From positions 1,736,001 through 1,800,000 of the forward strand of contig JAWLAZ010000001.1 in NCBI GenBank assembly GCA_041395205.1: a stretch of 64,000 nucleotides of DNA, read 5' to 3'. This DNA is from JAHEFU01 sp041395205. GTDB lineage: Bacteria; 4484-113; JAFGCY01. The position numbers and the translations under genes are program-made. The notes below the pieces were generated by a model, which saw only the letters and a list, made by a program, of their open reading frames with translations, did no database searches and was not told where the DNA came from. Each line of letters opens with the position of its first letter. Position 1 is the first letter of the stretch. Positions 7,384 through 15,745 of this stretch are shown here, in pieces.

Positions 7384-10300
7384 AACTGCAGCACCGTCAC
7401 AGTGCCGCTGCCGTCGAACTCCGTGACCGTGGACTCCGTGCCGTCTCCCCAGCGCACCGTCAGCTTCAGGGGACTGCTGCCGGACGGGATGCCGAAGTGC
7501 AGCGCTGCCAGCGAACTTGAGAGGTAACTGCTGCCGGCCTGCTGCTCGCGCAGCAAGGTCATGCCGTTGTCAAGTTCCAGCGTCACGCGGCTGCCCGCCG
7601 CCCAGCGGTTGCCATCGCTGCCCACGAGACTCACGGCGAGTCCGGTGCCGGACTGCTCCTCGGGGCTGCGCCGGTAGTAGAGCGGCTTCATGCGTGAACC
7701 GCAGACCAGCAGTTCCAGCAGGCCGTCGCCATCGGCATCAAAGGCCAGCGCGCCCCGGCTGTCACCGGGAATGAAGATCCCGCTGCGCAGCGGTTCCACG
7801 GCGCTGAAGCCGGAACCCGTGCTGCCTTCCAGCAGCTGGCCGTAGCCGGCGTTCCAGCGTCCGGTCTCCGGCTGGGTATCCCGGAAGTTGCCGGCGAGCA
7901 GCAGGTCGATGTCTCCGTCGTTGTCCTGGTCAGCGGCACTGATCCCGAAGGCGATGCTGTACTGTGCGGCCAGCGGCAGGGCCTGCAGGCTGAAGCCGCC
8001 GGCACCGTCATTGAGCAGCAGCACGCTCGCGAGCTCATTGGCGTAGTAGTGTTCCTGGATCTCCTGCGGATCTCCGTAGATCTCACTGAAGCTGGCGTTG
8101 GCAAAATCATGCCAGAGCGGGAAGCGCTCCGCCACGCGCTGCGGCATGGCGTAACCGCTGCAGGAGCGGCCGCGGCCCGGCAGGAATTCCGTCTCACCCT
8201 TCTGCTTGGCCTCGACGAGCTGGCGGATGCCGTCGCCATTGAATTCACCGGCGAACAGGGTCATGGCGTGTTCGCTGTCAGCCTTGTACTTCGTATTCAG
8301 CCCCTGGTTGCCGCAGAGAACGTCGAGGTCGCCATCGTTGTCAAGGTCCGCACTGGCCAGACTGGTCCAGATGCCGTGCGGAGCGATCTCGATGCCGGCC
8401 TGCAGTTTGCCTTCAAGGTTGCGGAACAGGCGCACAGGCCCGTATTCATCACAGGTCAGCAGGTCCTGCCAGCCGTCACCGTCGATGTCAGTGAAGAGCG
8501 CATCGCTGATGCAGCCCTGGATTCCGCCTGAGGGCAGAGCTGCCGCTCCGTCCGTGAAGTTCAGGTTGCCCTGGTTCAGCAAAAGCTCCGAGGGCACCGG
8601 GGACAGGTAGCTGTGCGGCTTGAGCCGTCCGGCAATGAAAACGTCAAGGTCGCCGTCGCGGTCGATGTCCGCGCTGCAGGCACTGCCCGAGGAGACTTCA
8701 TCCGTGCTGATCCAGCCGGCCTGCATCCCGTCAACGGTGTTCATCACGAGCCAGTTGCGGTAGAGCGTCGTATCCCGTCCCGCTTCGTTGCCACCAGCGG
8801 TGATCAGCATGTCCGGCCGCTCGTCGCCATTGGCATCGAAGCACAGCACGCTCATCTCCTCCACGGCCGCGGGGATCACACCCTCCATCAGTGAACTGGC
8901 AGCGAAGCCTCCCTCCGCCCCCATGTAGAGGCGTCCACTCTGGCCGGCGGCTCCTGCGAAATACACATCCAGCCGGCCGTCGAGGTCAAAGTCCGCCACG
9001 CCCATGCCGCCGCCCAGCGTACTGCGCTGCCAGGGCAGCAGCGGCTCCGCTGCGAACTCGTCAGCCAGCGTGTCCGCCTCCTCGCGCTGCCATGCCAGTT
9101 CATCACCGCTGTAGAGCTTCCCCTGCTGGGCGGGTTGCCAGTCCGGCAGGTCCGGCAGGCGCTCTATCTGATAATGCTGTCCGGCAGCGAGGTCACGCTC
9201 AACCTGCAGCTTGCCGTCCGGCCAGATGATCTCGAGGCGGGTCAGGCTTGCCAGCTCCCCCATCCCGATGTGGGTCCGGGCACTCTCGCCCGTGCTGTAT
9301 CCGCGGGCCAGGCTGACCTCGCTGGCAATCACCTTCGTGCCCACGAAGGCCTTGATCCGGGCTCCGACGGCCTGCGGGTTCGGTCCCGCCTGGCGCAGAT
9401 CCAGGGTGATGCGGTTGCCGCAGCGGCGGTCATTGCGCCAGACACCGAGGCCCTCATTCGTACGGTTGGTGATCATGTCCAGGTCGCCGTCACCGTCGAA
9501 GTCCTGGATCGTGACGCCGCAGCTGATGCTTTCGCCGGTAATGCCCCAGTTGTCCTCGGCACGGCGGTAGCGCAGCGGCTCGTCGGCGGTGAACAGCACA
9601 TCCTGCTTCAGCAGCGGACCGAAACTCAGGGCATGGGCCTGCAGTTCAGGCAGGGACAGCCCCTGCTGGGTGAGCGCCGCCTGCTCATTCTGGGCATCGA
9701 CATCCACGCTGAAGCGCATCGTGTAGCCGTTGGTGGTGAACAGTTCCGGGACGGTGGAGCAGTCCAGGTCCGCGATCCGGCAGCTCCAGGTCCATTCGCT
9801 GGCCTTGACGCCGGCCAGTTCCGCCAGCTCAGTCATCCAGCCGCCGCCGCGGTTGAGGAACAGGCAGTTGCGCATGTTCTGCTGCGGATTGAAGTTGATC
9901 AGCTCCTCGCGGAATTCATACATGTCGCCACTCTGGAGCTTGCCGTCCTTGTAGTCAGCCGCGGCCATGTCGCCGACGAAGATATCGAGCAGGCCGTCGC
10001 CGTTCAGGTCGCCGTGATCAGCCCCCATCGAGAAGTAGGGCGTGCGCCGCAGCATCTGCTCCCCGTAGTCGGTGAAGCGTCCGTGGCCGTCGTTGATGTA
10101 GTAGTAGTCCCGGGTTTCCATGTCGCCGGAGAGATAGAGGTCGGTGAAGCCGTCATCGTTGTAGTCACCGGCCAGCGCCATCAGTGTCCAGCCGAAGTGG
10201 TCCATCCCGGACTCGCGGATGCCGTTGTCAAAGTGCCCGCTGCCGTCATTGATCAGCAGCTGGTCGGAGTCCGGCTTGTTGCGCATCTTGTTGAGCTCGT

Positions 10301-11051
10301 CGAAGTAGAAGTGCTCGGCCATCTCGCCGGTCATGACCTTCTGGCCCGTGCGCTCGTCAATCCGGAATGTCCCCTCGTAATCCTGCTGCGTCTGCTGCAC
10401 GATGCTCATGCGGCCCATGCGGTTGTTGGCGACGTACAGATCCAGGTCGCCGTCCTGCTCAACGTCGATCGCGGCCACGGTCACGCAGGTGTTGCCGACA
10501 CCGGCCCCGCGGGCATCGGTCTCGTCCGCGAAACCGCCGCTGCCGTCGCCGATGAACAGCCGGTTGCCGCTGCCACGCGTGAAGACATAAAGGTCGAGCA
10601 TGCCGTCCGCATTGACATCAAGGAACATCCCGCCCGCACAGTATTCACCGTCGAGCGCCAGATCCGCCCCGCTGCCGGCGGTCACGTCGCTGAAGTGGAA
10701 GCCGCCATCGTTGCGGTAGAGCCGGTTGGGAACCTCGATCCCGGCGACGAACAGGTCGAGGTCGCCATCGTTGTCAAAGTCACCACTGGCCATCCCGGCT
10801 TCGGCCGCGATCTGGTCCAGCAGGACCTCGGGCTGGCTGACGCTGTTGACGAAGTCCAGGCCGCTCTCCTCCGGGCTCAGCCCCACGAAGGCATCGGCCG
10901 CCGTATCACCCTCCGCGAAGGGCGTGGCGACAATGTGGGACGACTCGGCACCTATGCCGTTTCCGGCGGTCTGCCCAGGGGTATCCTGCTTCGGACAGGC
11001 TGTAAGCAGCAGGCTCAGGCCGCAGGCGGCCGCTAAGGGGAACTTGTACAT
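7380..11051 (-). CDS. Large FG-GAP/VCBS lipoprotein with two ASPIC/UnbV domains (CRTAC1-like, internally duplicated)
   Basis: A 1223-residue exported lipoprotein: signal peptide MYKFPLAAACGLSLLLTAC with lipobox LTAC. The start at 11051 is preferred because GAAGG lies 9 nt before it, whereas the ATG at 11060 abuts that site. About 13 Ca-binding-type FG-GAP motifs of the form DxDxDGxxDLxxxG are spread over two halves, and each half ends with an ASPIC/UnbV domain (about residues 570-640 and 1135-1223). Each half therefore looks like a complete CRTAC1-type beta-propeller plus ASPIC unit, implying an internal duplication. The role is unknown; such proteins are cell-surface or secreted and may bind ligands or cations. 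It converges on rpiA with overlapping stop codons. Confidence 0.85.
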   Translation of the reverse strand: MYKFPLAAACGLSLLLTACPKQDTPGQTAGNGIGAESSHIVATPFAEGDTAADAFVGLSPEESGLDFVNSVSQPEVLLDQIAAEAGMASGDFDNDGDLDLFVAGIEVPNRLYRNDGGFHFSDVTAGSGADLALDGEYCAGGMFLDVNADGMLDLYVFTRGSGNRLFIGDGSGGFADETDARGAGVGNTCVTVAAIDVEQDGDLDLYVANNRMGRMSIVQQTQQDYEGTFRIDERTGQKVMTGEMAEHFYFDELNKMRNKPDSDQLLINDGSGHFDNGIRESGMDHFGWTLMALAGDYNDDGFTDLYLSGDMETRDYYYINDGHGRFTDYGEQMLRRTPYFSMGADHGDLNGDGLLDIFVGDMAAADYKDGKLQSGDMYEFREELINFNPQQNMRNCLFLNRGGGWMTELAELAGVKASEWTWSCRIADLDCSTVPELFTTNGYTMRFSVDVDAQNEQAALTQQGLSLPELQAHALSFGPLLKQDVLFTADEPLRYRRAEDNWGITGESISCGVTIQDFDGDGDLDMITNRTNEGLGVWRNDRRCGNRITLDLRQAGPNPQAVGARIKAFVGTKVIASEVSLARGYSTGESARTHIGMGELASLTRLEIIWPDGKLQVERDLAAGQHYQIERLPDLPDWQPAQQGKLYSGDELAWQREEADTLADEFAAEPLLPWQRSTLGGGMGVADFDLDGRLDVYFAGAAGQSGRLYMGAEGGFAASSLMEGVIPAAVEEMSVLCFDANGDERPDMLITAGGNEAGRDTTLYRNWLVMNTVDGMQAGWISTDEVSSGSACSADIDRDGDLDVFIAGRLKPHSYLSPVPSELLLNQGNLNFTDGAAALPSGGIQGCISDALFTDIDGDGWQDLLTCDEYGPVRLFRNLEGKLQAGIEIAPHGIWTSLASADLDNDGDLDVLCGNQGLNTKYKADSEHAMTLFAGEFNGDGIRQLVEAKQKGETEFLPGRGRSCSGYAMPQRVAERFPLWHDFANASFSEIYGDPQEIQEHYYANELASVLLLNDGAGGFSLQALPLAAQYSIAFGISAADQDNDGDIDLLLAGNFRDTQPETGRWNAGYGQLLEGSTGSGFSAVEPLRSGIFIPGDSRGALAFDADGDGLLELLVCGSRMKPLYYRRSPEEQSGTGLAVSLVGSDGNRWAAGSRVTLELDNGMTLLREQQAGSSYLSSSLAALHFGIPSGSSPLKLTVRWGDGTESTVTEFDGSGTVTVLQF

Positions 11052-11179
11052 CTGCAGCATCCTTCCTCGGTACCGGCCTTTCGCGCGCGTATCCCGGCCG
11101 GCCCCTGCTGCAGATTATAGGGGAGGCAGGCCGCCCTCCATGGCTGCCGCCCAGTCTCAATTGTCCAGGCTAGTCCAGC

Positions 11180-11338
11180 TCAGCAGCAGTCGGAAGCGCT
11201 GCAGCAGGCATCTGCGCACCTGACTGTGATACTGAGCTGCGCACAGGCACAGCTGCTCCCCTCAGCCGGGCGGATGTGCAGGGTGCAGCTGCCATCCCCG
11301 TTGTCAATGCACTCACCGCTCAGATTCCGGTTCTGCAT
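11180..11338 (-). CDS. Small cysteine-rich peptide, possible metal-binding protein
   Basis: A 52-codon frame beginning MQNRNLSGEC and ending SASDCC. Nine of 52 residues are Cys, in CxC, CC and terminal CC arrangements (positions 10, 18, 30, 32, 41, 45, 46, 51 and 52). GAGGTG lies 6 nt before the ATG. It has its own promoter, with a palindrome in the spacer, downstream of a terminated ArsR-type metal-sensor gene on the same strand. This context suggests a metallothionein-like or metal-buffering peptide controlled by that sensor. I recognise no family, and a ribosomally made modified peptide is an alternative. The composition is seen directly; the role is inference. Confidence 0.65.
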   Translation of the reverse strand: MQNRNLSGECIDNGDGSCTLHIRPAEGSSCACAQLSITVRCADACCSASDCC

Positions 11339-11363
11339 CTTGGTCACCTCGAATAGTTAGATT

Positions 11364-11392
11364 ATTAGAGAATAATAGAAATTATTCCTCAA
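11364..11392 (-). promoter_or_regulatory. Promoter and palindromic operator of the cysteine-rich peptide gene
   Basis: TTGAGG (11387-11392) and TCTAAT (11364-11369) are separated by exactly 17 bp. The spacer is almost wholly filled by the perfect palindrome GAATAATTTCTATTATTC (11370-11387), with 7-bp arms and a 4-bp centre. AT-rich palindromes between -35 and -10 are typical binding sites of ArsR/SmtB repressors, so the adjacent ArsR is the natural candidate. Confidence 0.65.
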
Positions 11393-11415
11393 AAAAAATC
11401 GCGGCTAGATGCCGC
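11391..11415 (-). terminator. Intrinsic terminator overlapping the arsR stop codon
   Basis: GCGGC-ATCTA-GCCGC forms a 5-bp GC stem followed by GATTTTTTTT. The arsR TAG lies in the loop and stem. It separates arsR from the cysteine-rich peptide gene and overlaps that gene's -35 box. Confidence 0.75.
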
Positions 11416-11743
11416 AGATTTTCGGATCGAAGAAATCCGCCAGTTCCTGGATGGTCTGGGGATCAACCCAGCAGACGATCTTCTGGCCCTGGCGTTCGGT
11501 GCGGATCAGACCCGCGCGCTTCAGTTCCCGCAGATGGTGCGAGACGGTGGAGGCGGCGACATCCAGCTTCTGGCAGATGTCCCCGACACAGACACAGGCC
11601 TCCCGGTCGGTCACGAACACCGTTCCGGGGGTGCAGCAGTTGGTCAGCATGCGGAAGATCTTCAGGCGGTTGATGTTGGACAGAGCCTGGAACATCTCCA
11701 CCAGCTCTTCGCTTCGATCGATTTCTGTTAGAACTTTCGACAT
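11405..11743 (-). CDS. ArsR/SmtB-family metal-responsive transcriptional repressor
   Basis: A 112-residue winged-helix dimeric repressor that should leave DNA on binding a metal(loid). The family core is clear: EMFQALSNINRLKIFRML, the recognition helix AASTVSHHLRELKRAGLI and the wing RTERQGQKIVCW. ACVCVGDIC places a CxC pair at the start of the DNA-binding helix region as in ArsR/CadC-type sensors. Extra Cys pairs occur in TNCCTPG and at the C-terminus (KICGI). The sensed metal cannot be assigned. Its promoter is close to the ATG and the mRNA may be leaderless. It is followed by a terminator and then by the cysteine-rich peptide gene; no arsenite pump or metal ATPase gene lies nearby. Confidence 0.9.
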   Translation of the reverse strand: MSKVLTEIDRSEELVEMFQALSNINRLKIFRMLTNCCTPGTVFVTDREACVCVGDICQKLDVAASTVSHHLRELKRAGLIRTERQGQKIVCWVDPQTIQELADFFDPKICGI

Positions 11744-11750
11744 CGCTCGA

Positions 11751-11779
11751 ATTATAACGCATTCTCAGAGTAGTTGCAA
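11751..11779 (-). promoter_or_regulatory. arsR promoter giving a probable leaderless mRNA
   Basis: TTGCAA (11774-11779), a 17-bp spacer and a perfect TATAAT (11751-11756). Only seven bases separate the -10 from the arsR ATG, so the start site coincides with the start codon. No Shine-Dalgarno sequence is present. Confidence 0.65.
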
Positions 11780-11920
11780 GTCGAATTGTGGGATTGGGGA
11801 GATGGAGTTGAGCTGTGAAGCGTGATCAATCCCAGCACGGACTCGCTGCACCTGCGTGGTTCATAAGGGAAAGGCTTCCCGCCTGGACTGCTGCATGCGA
11901 CTCACGATCCACAGCATGCT

Positions 11921-11943
11921 CTCCAGCCCGACTGAAGCTGGAG
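11921..11943. other. Hairpin downstream of the DUF2207 pair
   Basis: CTCCAGC (11921-11927) and GCTGGAG (11937-11943) pair around a 9-nt loop just after the end of the DUF2207 operon. There is no U-run, so termination is uncertain. The rest of 11780-11950 holds no other recognisable feature. Confidence 0.4.
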
Positions 11944-11950
11944 CTCAACA

Positions 11951-13870
11951 TCACCAGCCGCGGCCACCGCCCCCGCCGCCACCTCCGCCGCTGAAGCCAC
12001 CACCGCCGGAGCTGGAGCCGCCACTGAAGCCACTGCCTGAACTGCTCCCCCAGGAGCCGCTGGATGTACTGCCTCCGCCCCAGCCCCCGCCTGATGATCT
12101 GCTGGAGGGTGGCGGAGGCGGTGGCAGTGAGGCCCTGCGGTAGACCCGGCTCAAGTTGCGAGGCAGATGCCGCGCCAGCCGGCTGTAGTCCAGATCCTGA
12201 GGAGAGAGAAACTCACGCGCGGGATCCGTGTACCAGCCCGGCGCGCCGGCTTTGTCCTGCTCGGAACGCAGATGCTGCAGCAGGATGCTCCACTGGGTAT
12301 TCACACCGAGGGCCACGGCGTATGGCAGATACTTTTCGCTGAGCACTTCGTCAGCGTATTCATACTGTCCGAGGCTGTCCTCTCCGCCGGTCATGGCCAG
12401 CCGGAAGCCCTCGATGCGGTCCAGCACGGCGCGCCCCAGTTCGCTGTAGGCCGGAAGCAGCGCATAGAACAGGAAGTTCAGCACGAACAGGGCCAGCAGC
12501 AGCAGGAAGAAATCCGCAGCCGAGAAGAAGAACAGTCCGAGCGCAAGGCAGACCAGCCAGATCCCGAAGCCGCTGACACTCAGCACAATCCCGGTCTGGC
12601 GCTGTCGCTCATTCATTTCATAGTAGACATGATGCAGTTCATGCACCAGCGAATTCTCAACGGCCAGCCTGGCACTGCGGAAGCGGTGGTGGTTCTGGCT
12701 GTCGAGGGTGATCTGTTTGTACTTGCCGCGGTAGACCGCCTCGATGAAGGCCCGCTCCTCGGGTCGCAGGCCGGCGACCCCGTCGCGCAGGCGGTGCAGC
12801 TTCCAGGCACCATGATGATGGTGCTCGATGCGCAGCACTCCGTTCTGCGCCAGCTCCAGGATCAGCGCGGTCATCAGGGTTTCGTCCACATCCAGCTTCC
12901 AGATGTAGCGCAGGCTGGCGGCACTGAGGCCGATCAATGGACGTTCCTCGCGCAGCACCAGCCCTTCGTGGGGATCACGTCCGACGCGGATCCAGCTTGC
13001 CAGGTAGTAGATCCCGACGATTGCCAGGATCAGTAGGCCGAGCGCCCAGCCGCCGTTGCTTTCCAGCCACCAGCGCATACGCAGCGTCGCTGGTGGTTCA
13101 GCGATGATGCCCTTGGGGAAGCCGGCCACGACCGTCAGTCCCTCAGACGGTGCCAGGGGGCGCGTTGTCCGGAACAGCAGACCATTGTCAAGCTGCTCCA
13201 CCGCGAAGTCCCGGCCCAGGCTGCCATAGGGCCCCGTGTAGGCCTCACTGCGCAGCTGCTCAGGCGGGACGCTCTCCGGGAGCAACACGCGGCAGCTCAT
13301 TTCGTCGATGCCGAAGGCCCAGGAATTGCCGTTGACATTCCAGTAGAGTTCGTCGTGCTCGCTGAAGCGTCCGATCTGGCGCTGCATGCGGTAGCTGATC
13401 GCGTATACGTGCACACCGTGATCGAGGAAGCGGGCGGGACTGCCGATGCGCAGGCCCACGCCGTTCTTCAGGGCGTATTCCATGAACTCGGCGGGCTCGC
13501 CATCCTGGCTGACCGAGATGCGGTCCATGGGCACCAGCACCCTGCGCCCGCCGGAGCTGTAGATCGTGGGGATCTCGCGGATGATCCCGCGCTGGATCTC
13601 ATTGCCGAGCACGAGCACGCTGATCCGCTCCGTGACCTCGATCGCGCCGTCCGGCTTGATCTGAATGGTGCTGTCAAAGGACAGAACCCGCTCGGGACCC
13701 TCAGGGACTGCCGCTTGCCCTTCCTCCCAGTTCTCCTGGAGCAGGTTGTCAAACAGCGCTCTGACATCGGGACCTGGATCGTAAGGTGGATCAGGCACAC
13801 TGCGCGGAGATTCAGCTTGCGCTGAGCAGGGCAGCAGCAGGGCCAGCAGGAGGCACAGCAGGCAGCGCAT
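11951..13870 (-). CDS. DUF2207 (YciQ-like) membrane protein, second of a tandem pair
   Basis: A 639-residue protein of unknown function. Signal peptide MRCLLCLLLALLLPCSAQA, then an extracytoplasmic DUF2207 domain (about 60-270) with ITERISV-type beta strands and the conserved HDELYWNVNGNSWAFGID segment. A TM helix lies at about 275-295, a cytoplasmic middle region follows, two TM helices lie at about 430-475, and the C-terminal 60 residues are almost pure Gly/Ser/Trp. The ATG at 13870 shares TGATG with the stop of the preceding paralogue; a GTG one codon upstream is also possible. The glycine-rich tail is usual in this family and may be disordered. Confidence 0.85.
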   Translation of the reverse strand: MRCLLCLLLALLLPCSAQAESPRSVPDPPYDPGPDVRALFDNLLQENWEEGQAAVPEGPERVLSFDSTIQIKPDGAIEVTERISVLVLGNEIQRGIIREIPTIYSSGGRRVLVPMDRISVSQDGEPAEFMEYALKNGVGLRIGSPARFLDHGVHVYAISYRMQRQIGRFSEHDELYWNVNGNSWAFGIDEMSCRVLLPESVPPEQLRSEAYTGPYGSLGRDFAVEQLDNGLLFRTTRPLAPSEGLTVVAGFPKGIIAEPPATLRMRWWLESNGGWALGLLILAIVGIYYLASWIRVGRDPHEGLVLREERPLIGLSAASLRYIWKLDVDETLMTALILELAQNGVLRIEHHHHGAWKLHRLRDGVAGLRPEERAFIEAVYRGKYKQITLDSQNHHRFRSARLAVENSLVHELHHVYYEMNERQRQTGIVLSVSGFGIWLVCLALGLFFFSAADFFLLLLALFVLNFLFYALLPAYSELGRAVLDRIEGFRLAMTGGEDSLGQYEYADEVLSEKYLPYAVALGVNTQWSILLQHLRSEQDKAGAPGWYTDPAREFLSPQDLDYSRLARHLPRNLSRVYRRASLPPPPPPSSRSSGGGWGGGSTSSGSWGSSSGSGFSGGSSSGGGGFSGGGGGGGGGRGW

Positions 13871-15615
13871 CACCAGCCGCTGCCTCCGCCACCGCCGCCA
13901 CCGCCGCCGCTGAAGCCACCACCGCCGCCGCCACTGCTGCTGCTCGGCGGTGTGGCACTGTGGCTCACGGAACTGTTGAAGCTGCGGGGCATGTCGTCAC
14001 TGAAGCCGCCGAAGTCAAAGGCATTGCCATGCATGTAGCGGCTGCCGCTGTAACCGCGGTACCAGCCCGGGGCTTCGACGCGCTCGCCACGGGACTGCAG
14101 CACGCGACCGAACTGTTCGCCCCATTCCTTGTTGACATCCAGGGCCACGGCATGCGCCAGGTAGCGCTCAGAGAGCACGGTGTCGGCGTAGACATAGCCG
14201 CCGAGCGAATCCTCACCGCCGAGCATTGCCAGCCGGAAGCCCTCGATGCGGTCCAGCACCGCACGGCCGAGCTGGGTGTAGCTGGGCAGCAGCGCGCTGA
14301 AGATCCCCATCAGGATGATCAGCAGGATCGCCGTTGTCACGAGTACGACGTAGTTCGGGAGGATGATGTAGGTCGCACTCAGCAGCCAGTAGATCATGAA
14401 GCCGATGATGCAGAACCACATCCCGCGCCCCACGTAGCTGGAGTTGCGCTCGTAGTAGACATGGTGGTGCTCACGGTTGAGCTGCTCGCCGATGGCACTC
14501 AGGGCCGCCGAAACCTTTGCATAGTTGTCCTTGTCAATCTCGAACTTCTTCGTGCCACCGCTGAAGATCTTGTCCATGAAGATCCGTTCCTCGGGCAGGA
14601 GCTCTCCGTCGCTGAGTTTCGTGCGCTCGATGCGGTACTTGCCCTTGCCGTACTCATGGATGATGATCCAGCCCTTCTGTGCGAGCTGGATCATCACCGC
14701 GCTCAAGAGGCCGCTGTCAGCGCTCATCTGCCAGATGTAGCGCAGTGCCGCAGGTGAGAGCCCGATCAGCGGGGTCTCCTCGCGGATCACGAGCCCCTCG
14801 AGCGGGTCGCGGCCCACGCGCCACCAGAGCACCATGTAGTAGATGAAGCAGATGCCCAGCAGGAGCATCGAGCCCGCCCAGAAGCCGTTGTCGGCAATCC
14901 ACCAGCGCAGGCGGCTCTGCGGGGTATCGAGCATCACCTGGCCGCGGGGGAAGCCGGCCACGATCGTCATGCCCTCGTAGATGCTCAGCGGGCGCGTGCT
15001 TTCGTAGACAACCCGGCCCAGCTCCTCCACGCGGCTCGTATAGTCCTGGCCCTTGGCACCGTAGACTCCGGTGTAGGCGTCCATGTCAATGCGTGAAGGA
15101 GCGATGTCATCGGGCAGCAGCACGGTGGCCCTCACCTTGTCTATGCCGAAGGTCCAGTGGTTGCCGGTCACGTTCCAGTACAGCTCGTCATGGTCAGCAT
15201 ATCTGCGCACCTGGCGTGGAGCGCTGTAGCGGATGGTGTAGACATGCTCACCCTGTGAGACCGTGCGGTCCGCACTGCCGATGCGGATGCGCGTGGCCCC
15301 GCCCGCCTGCTCGATGTTGAATTCCTCGGGCACTCCGTCCAGGCGGATCTCCTTGACCCGCAGCGGCACGCGCACCGGGCGCAGCATGCCGTGGCGGATC
15401 GGGATGTCGCGCAGGATGCCATGGCGGATGGACTGGTTGCGGACATTGAAGCGGATGTTCTCGGTGACGTCCACGCTGCTGTCGGCATTGATGCGGATCT
15501 CGGCCTCGTAGAGCAGGATCCGCTCCCAGAGGTCGGACTGGCTGACCGCCGAACCCGGCAGCAGGCAGATCACGAGGGCACACACCAGGCTCAGCAGACG
15601 CAGGGAGCTTCGCAC
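13870..15615 (-). CDS. DUF2207 (YciQ-like) membrane protein, first of a tandem pair
   Basis: Paralogue of the downstream gene with the same layout: signal peptide, DUF2207 domain with HDELYWNVTGNHWTFGID, one TM helix, a cytoplasmic segment, two more TM helices and a Gly-rich tail. I chose the GTG at 15615 (581 residues), giving VRSSLRLLSLVCALVICLL as signal peptide, because TTGACA-N17-TATGGT ends seven bases before it and would make a leaderless mRNA. A GTG at 15660 adds 15 non-signal-like residues. The two genes form an operon. Their function is unknown; the family is often near TPM or LemA genes, which are not present here. Confidence 0.8.
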   Translation of the reverse strand: MRSSLRLLSLVCALVICLLPGSAVSQSDLWERILLYEAEIRINADSSVDVTENIRFNVRNQSIRHGILRDIPIRHGMLRPVRVPLRVKEIRLDGVPEEFNIEQAGGATRIRIGSADRTVSQGEHVYTIRYSAPRQVRRYADHDELYWNVTGNHWTFGIDKVRATVLLPDDIAPSRIDMDAYTGVYGAKGQDYTSRVEELGRVVYESTRPLSIYEGMTIVAGFPRGQVMLDTPQSRLRWWIADNGFWAGSMLLLGICFIYYMVLWWRVGRDPLEGLVIREETPLIGLSPAALRYIWQMSADSGLLSAVMIQLAQKGWIIIHEYGKGKYRIERTKLSDGELLPEERIFMDKIFSGGTKKFEIDKDNYAKVSAALSAIGEQLNREHHHVYYERNSSYVGRGMWFCIIGFMIYWLLSATYIILPNYVVLVTTAILLIILMGIFSALLPSYTQLGRAVLDRIEGFRLAMLGGEDSLGGYVYADTVLSERYLAHAVALDVNKEWGEQFGRVLQSRGERVEAPGWYRGYSGSRYMHGNAFDFGGFSDDMPRSFNSSVSHSATPPSSSSGGGGGGFSGGGGGGGGGSGW

Positions 15616-15621
15616 CGCATA

Positions 15622-15650
15622 ACCATATTGGCATATCAATGTGCTGTCAA
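15622..15650 (-). promoter_or_regulatory. Promoter of the DUF2207 operon
   Basis: Perfect TTGACA (15645-15650), a 17-bp spacer and TATGGT (15622-15627). The expected start site is at or next to the GTG at 15615, with no Shine-Dalgarno sequence in between. Confidence 0.5.
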
Positions 15651-15717
15651 TTGTGACCACTGGCCGATTTCACCGTAAGCACACCCCGCGCCCGCAGCGG
15701 ATGTATAGAATATGGCT

Positions 15718-15735
15718 GTCCCGCCCGGGCGGGAC
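15718..15735. repeat. Perfect 18-bp palindrome in the pyk leader
   Basis: GTCCCGCCCGGGCGGGAC reads the same on both strands and ends directly before the GGGAGG of pyk. In RNA it would form a 7-bp stem next to the ribosome-binding site; on DNA it could bind a dimeric regulator. A TAGAAT -10-like box lies at 15706-15711. Confidence 0.6.
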
Positions 15736-15745
15736 GGGAGGACTG

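Noticed and set aside
9135..11036. 633-codon plus-strand open frame
   Set aside because: It is antisense to the FG-GAP lipoprotein; the open frame results from GC-rich codon use, and its protein has no domain or sensible composition.
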